DNA of 64,000 nucleotides from positions 12,267,111 to 12,331,110 of the forward strand of contig NC_092576.1 in the NCBI RefSeq assembly GCF_037975245.1. Reading direction: 5' to 3'. The DNA comes from Apostichopus japonicus (Eukaryota > Echinodermata > Holothuroidea > Aspidochirotida > Stichopodidae). A program made the translations under genes and the position numbers. The notes under the pieces are model-generated. The model was not told where the DNA came from, did not search any database, and saw nothing but the letters and a program-made list of their open reading frames with translations. Of the stretch, positions 25,201 to 37,200 are shown piece by piece. Numbering within the stretch: position 1 is the first letter of the stretch; each line of letters opens with the position of its first letter.

Positions 25201-28200
25201 AGCCACATGTATCCTCGTTTCCCCTCATTTGTCAAATTCATGTAAACACAGGTGCTGAGATATGGAGTAAGCGTGGCTTTAATCTGCAGCATGCAGTATC
25301 ACACTACACAAGCTCTGTATGCAACTTCAAAAGTAAGTGGTATCTGTGGGTGGTGTTCTTACCAAACATCTGACTTAACACCATGTCCTGTCTCCATGAT
25401 GACCTCCGGTGACATCCAGTAAGGTGTTCCCTTCATTGATTTCAGTAAATTCTGGCTTTGGCTGATCTGGATGCACAGCCTCTTGGCGCATCCGAAATCG
25501 ATCAGTTTGATGACGCCGTTGGACATCAGCATGATGTTGGCTCCCTTGATATCCCTGAATGACAAAATTAAATTAATGAATCAATCAATAAATCAAATCA
25601 ATAAATCAATGCATGAATCAATCAATCAATGAATCAATCAATCAATGAATATATCAATCATTCAATGAATCAATGAATGCATGAATGAATAAATGAATCA
25701 ATCGATAAACGAATGAATGAATCAATCAATCAATGAATGAATCAATCAATGAATATATCAATCATTCAATGAATCAATGAATGCATGAATGAATAAATGA
25801 ATCAATCGATAAACGAATGAATGAATGAATCAATCAATGAATCAATCAATCAATGAATCAATCAAGTATAACACAGTCTGTAAAATCTGAAAGAGCAAAA
25901 GGGAAGAGAAGTGATATATACAATACCGTGTCGATAAAGTACTGAGTAAGATTACCAAAACTGTAACCAAGCTTGCATAGGCATAGGAGGCGGGGGGGGG
26001 GGGGCTGCAGCCCCCAACCAAATATTTTTGTGAAAATTCGGGCAATATGCTGAGAATTTTTCGGGCACCTACTGAAAGAAAATAAACTGCAAATGTGCTT
26101 TTCAATGGTTAAACTTATATTATTACTACTATCATTATCATTGTAAAATCTTCCCCAAAAATTGCAACCAAAATGGAAGGGTAATAACACGGCAAATGAT
26201 GGTATGTATAATTGGCATGGGATGTAATAACCCAAGCATGCTTATATGATATGCATATAAACATGTAGAACGCGCATAGTGCGCAACAAATTTTGGTTAT
26301 ATTTTTTGGGCAAGTCGTTACAGCCCCCCAAATCGAATTGGGCTCCTACGCTTCTATGCAAGCTGGTGTTAAACTTTCCAGTGTTGCATGCATTGTCTTC
26401 CCTAGACATTTCATTTAGAAATTTAACGTCCTTTTTTTTCCACAGAACATGTCTGTACTTTTTTGGTTTTTTGTTAAATTTCAGGAGTGTAACCTAGCAA
26501 CAACATGCTGTATCAACCACACTGTTGTTGGCAAATTTTTCCAGATTCCCACACAAGATTCCCTGGACAAAAACTCAATGACCATTTTCCATGTCTTTTT
26601 GGGTAAATTTACCAGAGAAAACAGAAAGCAGTTTTAGAGGTTTAACGAATTTTGGTTTCTCATAAAATATTGGAAATATAGATCGCTTATTTGTAAAAAG
26701 TCTGTTCTACATCTCTCCAGCTTGTGTATTCATCTACCAAGGATTCTTAGAATCTCGCTTTGCGATTTAAACTTTTATTTCATTAATCTCATTAATTAAT
26801 TAGTCAATAATGAACAAGGATAGGACTGTTAAGAAACTTGTTTTCCCTTTTTTTAACACTCTTATCTCTTTTCAGGGGTGGAAACTATTTTTGTACTTTT
26901 GTGACAGTGAAAAACCCTTGTATTGATTGTCCATCTTCATTGCCCCGTCGTCATTTTAAGCTGTGTGTAAAAGTAAGTTGGCCTGACGTATCGATCCTAG
27001 CAGGATCTTCGTCAAAGGCTAAATGACAAGTAACAGAAGGGACAAAAACACGCACAGAATACAGACAGGTTAATGAGCATGGTGAACACAAAGAGATAGA
27101 TGTAAGGGGATTATATAGACAAGGGATGGAGAGAAGAAAGAAAGAAACCAACAGGGGAAGAGGAGAGGTAGGAGATAAACAGAGGAGGGACTAAGAGAGG
27201 ATTGAGGTAAGGGGGTAGGGAATACACTGAACAAGGACAAAGACAGAAAGGTGTGGAGAATAAAAAGGGTGGAAGAGAGCTATGGGAAGAGGATCGATGG
27301 GGCTCTAAGGAAAGCAGAAACGACCGGCTATATGCTAATGTCATTGTTAATGGGCTAATACACTGGATACAATTAAACGAAGAACTGTACGTTCGCTATC
27401 TAGCCACGGTTGACCGATTGCTTCAGTATGTAGTGTTATACAATACGGTACGCGCATTATACACATACAGTAAACACAAAGAGATAGATGTAAGTGGATT
27501 AGTAGACAAGGGATGGCGAGAAGAAAGTAAGCTCTTATGTTTATCAAGTATTGTTTCCAAATTAACCAAGCTCTGCTTCTTTGCACATCGATGCGCTGCA
27601 CAGCCACTCTCCGAAACAAGAAGAAAGGCACTTAACCCTTGTTGGAAAGTTCGAAAAGAACGTAAAATATTTAGTGATAAAAACTTGAGCGAGCCTTATC
27701 GAATGGTTCTTACCGATGGATAACGTTGTTGGAGTGGAGGTAAACGGTGCCATCGACGACCTGTTTGGTGTAGCGACAGAAAACGGGTTCTTCCAGGGCC
27801 CCGAACCTTGCCAGTAGAGATGCTATCGATCCTCCAGGTATGTACTGCATGAATATGTTGACCACTGATTCGTCCAGGGACACACCAAGAAAACTGAAAG
27901 GAGACAACACAAATGTAAAGATAATAATAATAATCATAATAAAAAATAAATAAAACTGTTAGCAAACTGCTTATCCACTAGAGAGCCTGTGTAATAGAAT
28001 GTGTAAAAGTAAGTTGGCCTGACGTTTCGATCCTAGCAGGATCTTCTTCAGAGGCCAAATGACAAGTAACAGTAACAGAAGGGACAAAAACATGCACAGA
28101 ATACAGACAGGTTAATCATAATAATAATTATGATAATTTAAATATAATTATGATAATTTAATTTAAATAAATAATCATAATAATCAGCAGTTATATTTAC

Positions 28201-31200
28201 AACGCTTAAGCGACCAAAAATATGGGAGAAACCAGCAAGTGCTTATGGATTACAACTTACACGTCGGGTGGCTTCCAATTCAACATTCGTAACTCAACCT
28301 TGGCATCTTTTAAATTTAGAAAGTCATTCCAGATGGGAAAGCCGTAGATTGCCTCTTGGGGATGAAAAACCCACCTTATAATGCCCTGGCCGGGTATCGA
28401 ATCCGGAAACTCCCAATCGCCAAGCCTAATTGCTTTAAATGCCAGCGCCTCTATCCACTCGGCCACAGCAACAGTATAATAGCTAGCCACAGTTTTATGT
28501 ACCCGTATTTACCCCAAACATATTGACCCCCTGTCCTTTGTGATATTATTTCTATATATTGATATAACAGGAACTGGCTGTAGGCCGTGACGGCTTCAAA
28601 CAATCTTACCCGACGATGTTTTTATGTCTAAGTGTTTTCAACAGTTCCACTTCTTCCTGTAATTTCTCGTACTGTTCTCCTGCTTGGTGTTTACCAGTCA
28701 ATTCGACCTGCTTGACTGCTATCAACTGACCAGTGCTAGTAAGACCACAATAAACCTGTCCAAATTGAATGTGAAAAGAAATATAAAAAAAAAGTTGAAA
28801 TTGTCAACATTTTAAAATTTTATAATCTACAGATCAAAATAAAATAAAACTGTTAGCAAACTGCTTATCCACTAAAGAGCCTGTGTAGGAGAAATGACAC
28901 TTGTCATTTAGCCTTTGAAGAAGATCTGTTAGGATCGAAACAGCCAACTTACTTTTACACATAATCTACAGATAGAGGAACTCTTAATTGACAGTCCTGG
29001 TTGCTAAAAATCAATTGTCAATAAAATGTTAATCAACATATCTTGTAATGGTATAATTTCTACACAGTCAAGTTGTAAAGGTCAGTGTCCTGCGCACATC
29101 ACAAAGGATCATGTACCGATAGAGTTAGATACTATGTACAAGTAAATTCAGGTTCGTAGAAATACAATGCAATACAAAAAAATTGGGACATGGTCACCTT
29201 ATGTTAACTCATTTTAAAAAAAAAATCCATATTTTAACACAGAGATGAAGGCAAAGAATCAAGCTTGAATAAAACCAACTGGTAAAAATCCTTCGGGGAA
29301 AAAAAATTGCATTTATTATTTACAATAAGTATTTAGTTTACCAGCCACCACATTTGTTGAAAATAAAACTTTAGCTAGTCCTTGACATTGACCAAAAGAT
29401 TTTGGTCTTTTTGAAGTCTTCCTATAATAACGTCAAAATGATTTAAAGGCAGTGAAGACTCGCCCAAAACCGTGTGCTGCTATCTGAAAATGTTAACTAT
29501 CTGTTGCTTGCAAGTGATGTTTTGTTTGTGTCGCTACAAAATGCAGACAGTAATGAAACCTGATACCTTGTTATCTTTTATCTAGACCTGAGATGTCCCT
29601 CGCTGCTATGTACACTGTGTTGTGGGTATTGACCGTAGCTGTATGTACTTACTGTGCACTAGTGTCTAATTACCGACGGTAGCAAGCTGCGTGTGTATTT
29701 CTGGGATCGATGGTGGTGTCTAACACTTCTGTTACACCTCATTCGAAACTAGGTCAGATTACCGGCATGAGACGTTTCTTTGTGCGCGAGTCTTCAATGC
29801 CTTTAAACTAGAAAGCATTCTGCATCATTCTTGTCTTGCCGAGCACTATGAAATCGCTCAGGCTCCTTACCGTTCCAAATGCTCCCTTTCCTAAGACGTT
29901 GCCTTTCTTCCAATGGAGTAGTTCCCCTTCCGACTCTGACAGATTGGTACTTTGGCTGTGACTGCGGTCACCACTGGTTGCACTGGACAAGCATGTACCT
30001 CTACCAGTGCTGACCATCTGAGGCAGAAAGAATACAACAGAAATAGGTAATCCATAGTGTGATGTGTACCAGCAGTTTGAGAACGTGTTAAGCTCACTGA
30101 GGGGTACATTGGCATATGATGAGCGATCTATGTCTCTAAAAGCCCCCTTGTTGCACTAGATTATCATGTAACCCTACCAATGCTGACCATCTGAAGTCAA
30201 AAGAATTCAACAGAATGAGGTAATCCATAGTGTAATGTGTACCAGCAGTTTTGGAGTAAATGGTTAATTTATCTGAATGGATAACTTGTTGCACTAGGCA
30301 AGCATGTTCCCCTCTAATGATGACAATCTGAAGTAAGAAAAATATAACAGACATTATGACAAGTCTGACAAAAACCAGCAGTTTCAGTAAATGGTAATGG
30401 TCTCAGTGGATGAGTTGGTGCATAACCCTATCTATGGCCCTAAGACCCCCCCCCTTGTTCAGGGATGAGCCTGGGGTAAAAAAAAAAAATCATGGAACTT
30501 TGCAAAAATTGCGGTATAGGCTCCAGTTTGCGTATGCTACAGTGTGTTAGGATAATAGTTTTTGTCCCCGAGGTAGAAAAGAATTCACAGTTTATCTGTG
30601 AATTAGCGGAAAAAGCTAATGCCTGCTTGTTGTAATTTAAGAATCAAATCAAGCGTTGATTTACCTCAAACTGTTTTTTCATCAGTCATAGCAGAGAGGT
30701 AACACACTTTGCATTTGGCAACCAGGGAACATAAGTTTAAACCACCAAAACAAAAAAGGGTGTTTTGAAAACCTACCTCTGCACTCAGACGACTATCTGG
30801 CCTCAAGCCATCCAGAGCACCGACTTCAAATCCCACGGAACTCTCGGACATCGGCAAGCTCTGATTTAAAGAATGCGTCGTCTGGGTCTTGTTGGAGATC
30901 ATAGATTCTCTGGAGACGGGTCGAGCAGAGAGCGGTGCGGGAGCCAGGGGAGAGGTGATGTCGACCTCCTCTGAATTTGACAGGATGGTGTTCAACTCTT
31001 GAAGGGTTTTGATTGAAAGGGTCTGCACATGTTCATGTAACAATTGTTCTTTCGAAGAAGAAGTTAACTCCTCTTGAGCATTTTTGGACTCCACTCCATC
31101 ATCACCAGACCCTGTTTCAGGCTTTCTCCTGGAAGAAGAATGTACTTTAACATTTTCCTTATCTTCCTGCGTCACAGATTTATCAGTTTTCTCCATCGTT

Positions 31201-34200
31201 TTGTTTCTTCTGACCTTACTAACGTTTGATCTACTGACCTCATCGCCGGAGCCGTCCTCGGATGGGATGTCCGCCAAAAATCTCCTCCTGAAGGATGAAG
31301 CTAGTGAGTCGAGATCGGATGAATCCTCGTCAGAGCTCGGCAACTCAGATGGGGCGCTTTGTCTTCTCTTCAGCAAATTCCTCTGAGATTTGCTCAACCC
31401 AAACTTTGGCAGCGGTGGTTTCTGCATCACATTAATTGATTTTCTTTTGAACTTTAAGGCATCCTTAACTCCTGCTGGTATATCGATCAAGACATTCTCT
31501 CTTGGAACGACAGGATCTCTCGATACCGTGTCTTGTTGTCCGTCTGCCTCGCGGGAGGATTGAATCCTAGGCGTGGTTTCGGTGGAAGCGGAATGATCGG
31601 GAATCTGAAAAACTTTGAGCAATTCCGGATTGGTTTTGAGGTCTGAGCTGTCACAGTCTGCTACATTTTCCACCATCGAAGGTAAAAAGGCCGACCCTGG
31701 GGTAGTAGCGTCTGGAGAAGGAGTACCTTTCATCATCGGTGTCTTCTTTCCTTCAGAGACTTTTGTGGATTTCTTGTTACTTCTGCGTCTGGTGTTTGGA
31801 CTGCCAACTGGAGAAAACGTAAATATCGCCCTGGTCTTCTCTTCCTCCACAGACGAGAGAGATCCGGCAAACTCTTTGATCGTATCCATGGTGTCGGGGA
31901 TGAACTTGGGCGTGTCCAACTCGAGGGGGCTCATGATATTGGCGATGTTGTTGATGACCTCCGGACTCATGGGCAAATTCTTTGCTATGTAATCCATCTT
32001 CAGGGATTGAGCAGGACTGAGCTTCCTCTGGCTGAGGGAAGGCCCCTCTCTTGAATCTTGCCTCTCCTTCTGGATGATCACTCCATCCACTTCGTTCCGA
32101 GAAGTTTTGATCTCCCAGCCCTGCCCGGTGATGAAGGCCGTTTTATTGGACTCCGAGTCGGGCACGATCCTCAGGTTTTCTTTCTTTCCTACGTTTTTGC
32201 CCTTTCCCTTTTTGGGGGACTTCAAAGCTTCTTTCCCAATTTTGGAATTAGCCAGAGGTTTCTTATTCAATGATTTATTGCCAATTTTGGCCTTATTCGA
32301 GACCCTCCCTACCAAGTTACTCGTCTTAGCCGAACCTTTGGAAATTCTCTGGCCGATCTGCTGGACGGCAGACTTCTTTCTGTTCCTGTTCTCACTCAGT
32401 TTGGGTTGTCCGTTTCTCTTTGCAATATCAGAGATGGCACTCTTGCTCTGCTGTTCCATATCTTCTTGAAGCCCTGGGAGGTCATCCCTGATATCAATAA
32501 TTACCGGCGTATGTTGAACCTGATTGGTTCCAAACTCGCCCAATTTTTTCTTCTCCTCTTCATCAAGTACCATCTCTGCACTTGCATCTTTGTATTTCGT
32601 TAACTGTCTGTCAATCTTCACATCCATGCTCACACTTCCAACTGCTCTGTCTCCGTTTGCATTACGACCACCCCCTCGCGACACCTCCACCTTCTTTTTG
32701 ATGATCGGAGAAGATGCTTTGGCACTCATCTCTTTTGAGACTTCCAAACTCTTCTCTTGATTGGGCTTAGCAATCTTCTTTTTATTGGTTTGTTTATCCG
32801 CCGATTTGAAAACGAATTTCCGTGTTCCGGTAGACTTTGGCGTCTTGGGGCTTTTAGGACTGAGTTTATTAGGCTTCTCTAATGTGTCTTTCTTCTCTGT
32901 CTTTGTCACTACAACAGCCGGATCTAACATCATTGCTCCTTGTTTCGGCTTCTTGCCTTCAACCACAGCAGTTTTGGACTGGGATGAATCTCCCACTGTT
33001 CCTTTCTTCGTATCAACTTCTTTCCGAGGGTTTTCGAGATCGCTTTCAGAGCTGGAAGAAAACGCGACCTCATCGAGAACTTCTTCGATGCTACTGTCTA
33101 AAGAATCTGAATCTCTGGAATAGAGGTCAGAGGTCAAATCCGAGGTGACATCTGTGGGTGTTGACATTGTTCCTTGAGACCTACCGCTATCTGCTTTTCT
33201 TTCAGTTTCCTTGATTTCAGTGTTCCCAGTGGATAACTCTCCGTGACTTACGACATCCTCAAGTTTTGATTTGGTAACCTTGTCCTTGACAACCGACGCT
33301 TTACTGGAAGACGATGATGTCAAACTTTTCGTGACCGAAGAACTCTTGCTAAATTTGTTGCTCATGGATAACTCCTTCCTCTTTGCTTCTAGATTCTCTT
33401 TCAACTTTGACTTCACCTCTCGTGGAGATTTTGAACTTTGAATTATCGCAGTTTTACTCTCTCTGCTAACTTGAGTAGTCCTTTTTGTCTCTTTACTACT
33501 GACAGAAGTCTTGTCGGTCTGCTTATTACCAGCAGCATTCATTTCCTTCTTCTTATTGTTCACACTTTTTATTGCACTATTTGCCACAACACGATTGCCT
33601 TCCTTGCCATGGATCTTACTTTCCTTCTTTGCAGGAGTATCTTCTTGAACAGTTTTACTCACAATAACTTTCCCCCTATTCTGAGGAATAGCCTTCACCG
33701 CCTCTTCTACCTTAGTTCCGACCTTTAACTTTTGCACTTCAGAGGGTTTCACTTTGGATGATCTAGCATCCTTACTCGTATTTGTACTGTTTTCTGAGTG
33801 TTTGGATTCCTTTCTCGGCAGTTCGCTGGATTTCCCAGCATCGTGCTTTATTTCGTCTGTATTGCTTTTCCCTGAAAAGACAGGACTAAGTCCAGTGACT
33901 TCCTTGGTTACAACGATCAACTTGTTAGCTTTGTTTTCTGGAGGTAAATGCTCCATCGTGTTCTGCTTGCACACATTCGACACTTTCTTCTGATTCGCTG
34001 ATTTATCTAATTCCCCTTTCGGCTGGTTTGGTGCTTTCACAGCTTTTTCATTTCTCTGAAAATTGGTTACCTTGTCTTCACTGACTGATTTGGGTTTTAT
34101 CGAGCTCTCACGCAATGAAGGTTTTACACTCGCTTTGCTAGAATCGCATTCCAATGTTGTTGTTCCAGTTGCTTTTTCTTTAAGGTGAGATAATACTTTT

Positions 34201-37200
34201 ATATCACTCAAGCTTTTCTTGTCTCCTTCTTCAACATATCCTTCTTTTTTCATAACAATATTTCTTTTCCTCTCAAAATTCTCCAAATTGCTTCCAGTGT
34301 GAAGTTCTGTCCTCTTTGCCACAGGCTTTGTAATACTGTTAATATTCCTTTCATTAACACTGGATGATAAAGAGTCATTTAGAGTCTTGGCTGGACTGGT
34401 GCTATCGGTCTTTATGGTACCGACTGATGGAATCTTCGATGTGCCTTTCTTCACAGTCACATCAGAGGCAAGAGGAGCCTCTTGCTGTTTCGCATCAATT
34501 TCATTTTTATCCCTTGTGAGATGACTCTCTGGCATTTCACCATTAGTTCTCTTCAAAAAGTCTGCCATCTTTGATGGCTCTTTGAGAGTCTGTTCTGGAG
34601 AGCTGCCCACCTCGGATTCTTCTTTCAAAGTGTGCGACAGAGATATCCTCTGTCCGCAGATGTCCGCCGTCTTGACGGTAACGGAGCTGGAGACCGACAC
34701 GACGGACATGGTATCCTCGCTGTTGTGTCTAGTGTGACCGGTGAGTACCCTAAAATTCCGCTCTTCCAGAGCCTGCACCCTGTCCATCCTCTTTACGTTA
34801 TCCCTGGGTAGAGTCGGCAGATGAATACCGCTTTCGCCATCCACACTCTGGAGATAAAGGCTTCTTCTTGTTCCGCCCTGAGTTCTGCTGGGTGACCCAT
34901 CCGTTTCTCCCAACAGGGGGCTTGGGGTGGATATGGTCGACGCCCTGCTATTGGTCGAGCGAGACGACCCCTGACCCGAGTCCGAACTGTCCTTCAACTG
35001 ATTCACCCTTGACGATTCAATGTTAAACGTATTGGCCGCCGCCGATCCGCTAATTCTTTGTAAATTTCCGTTGGATGATAACTGCGACGAGTCGAACCTC
35101 CGAAAAGAGGAACTGGTAAAAGGGGAACGAAGAGGACTCAGAGGGGTATCCTGCATGGATTCATCCTTGCATCTTTTGTTCTCCTCCTCACAGTCCATTT
35201 CATAAATGATCTCTTGTTGCATCTTATCATTTTGAGCGGACAGGTCGGGCTCGATAAACCCGTGAAGGCGCTCCATGAACGGACTAGGGGTTGTTCTACT
35301 CACATGGTTACTGTCTGGAAAGGGGGAAAAAAGCGTGATGTTATTTATTTTTACATACATATATTATTATATTATATAAGAATCACAAATGATTTTGAGT
35401 TGGTTAGCATCCAGGTTTGATCTTTAGAGCAAGGCAAATATGTCACCAAAACAGAACTAACATCGTTCAATACAGGTGACAAACGCCTTCAGTAGAATTG
35501 CGACCTTCTTTACCGGTTTCGAACCTCTGGACATACAATCAGTGTCTATAGCCTAGTTATTAGGGTGTCCACGTACAAAGCAGGAGGCCCGGGTTCGAAT
35601 CCCGGTGGAGGCTGGAAGTTTTTTCACTGTTCTTGATTTTCCAACTCACCACGATATCAATTATATATATATCATATTATTTTGCCAAAAGTCATGCAAA
35701 ATGAAAGTTACAACCCCGATAACTTTCAGTACAAAAACATACAAAATAATTTTCTTATTTTTAAGAAAATTAAATTATATAAAAAGGAAAAAGGTGAAGT
35801 TCATTACCAAAGAAGTGGGCCGTTCTTTGGGATCCTGAAAGAGGTTGAGAAGGTGAGACTGCAGGTAGAGAAGGTTGGTGAAGATCACTCTCTGTTGGGA
35901 GAACTCTTGGACCTAAATAAGGGAAAACATTGTCATATCATAATAATCATAATATCATAGTACAATTAACACAATTCTTACCAAGCCTGTTGTGTTGTGT
36001 AACTCTAAGGCTGGGCCGGGCAACGTATGGCCAGCGGGCCACATGCGGCCCGCCGGTGATTTTTTTTGTGGCTCATGAGATGTCTCAAGAAAAGAAAAAA
36101 AATCAATCTATTTTACATCATCACAAAAACTGAGCTAGCTGCTTAGAATTTATCGGCACTAATGATGCTGTCAGAGAGGCCTATTATCCCCATTAATTAT
36201 CAACTGTACTGTATTGACATTATGTTTTTTTGTGAATACACACACCTATTGCTTGAAAGTCCTCGGAATCAAAGGTTTGAAATCAACAGCAGGTCGTTGG
36301 TTAGATGCGGCCCAGTCAAATTTTCACTCCTTATATCTGGCCCATTCACTCAAAAAGGTTGCCCACCCCAGAACAACCAGTGCTATGGTCTAGTAAATAA
36401 GCTAAAACTGTAAATTGGAAAACCCCTCCCCCTCCCCTCTTTTCTCCATTGCAGATCCATTCTGCTTATACATGGCAAAAACCAATTGTTTTTATTAAAC
36501 TGTTGCAGTTGGAAATATCTAAATTCATGTAGGCATCTCAATGTAACAGCCATGAGTCACCATTTGTTATTAGCTACGGTCACAATCGGTTCAGAACAGG
36601 TATTTATGCCATTAGGTATATTATTGGAATTTCTTGCAGTACCAACCTCTGGTTCTAAGGTAGCCAGTACAAGCGTCTGTTATCTGCTGAAGACTTGGAT
36701 TAGGAGACAAGTCCAGCGTCAGCCGTTTGGGAATTTCTGGCCCACTTGAAGGCGGAGGGCCACGACTTTGGATTAAACGAGAGTGCCTGGAAAAGGGTAA
36801 AAAAAAAAAAAAAAGATATCGTTTGGTCAAGTTCAGTTTATGGATACGCCGACCACTTGCATCTGAAAATTAAATTAATTGCAGCTGATGAAATCAAGAT
36901 TATCTACTTGCATTTATTTACCAACTTAATATGTTGAGCAAATTATGAAATGACTCTATTTGAATATGAAGTTAAAAAGCCTTTCTCCAGGCAATTTAAA
37001 ATCTTACCTCCCCCCCCAAAAAATCTACAAGTTTTGATTCTGTCGGAACTAACTCCGATCATACGAGCATAATGGTTTTACTTTTCGTAGAATTTCTTCA
37101 AATGATTTGACACTCACCGTAAATCTTGAACATTTTCATCCCAATCTAAACCGACCACGGTGACAGGAATCGAGGCCTTCTCCAATTGTCTGTTGCCGGT

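Noticed and set aside
27253-27723. 156-codon + strand frame
   Set aside because: It runs across repeat family P sequence and over kinase exon 16 in antisense; no domain.
28257-28490. Extra kinase exon ending at a GTAAGT
   Set aside because: Exons 15 and 16 already join in phase through a continuous kinase motif; the sequence is a tRNA-derived SINE.
32074-33148. Several + strand frames of 80-130 codons
   Set aside because: They are antisense to the giant kinase exon, whose own frame is continuous and spliced in phase.
35592-35602. Functional tRNA gene
   Set aside because: B box and its stem are perfect, but the acceptor and anticodon stems do not pair.
35808-35912. Exon 12 read as VQEFSQQRVIFTNLLYLQSH
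   Set aside because: That frame looks protein-like but does not match the phase left by exon 11 or needed by exon 13.
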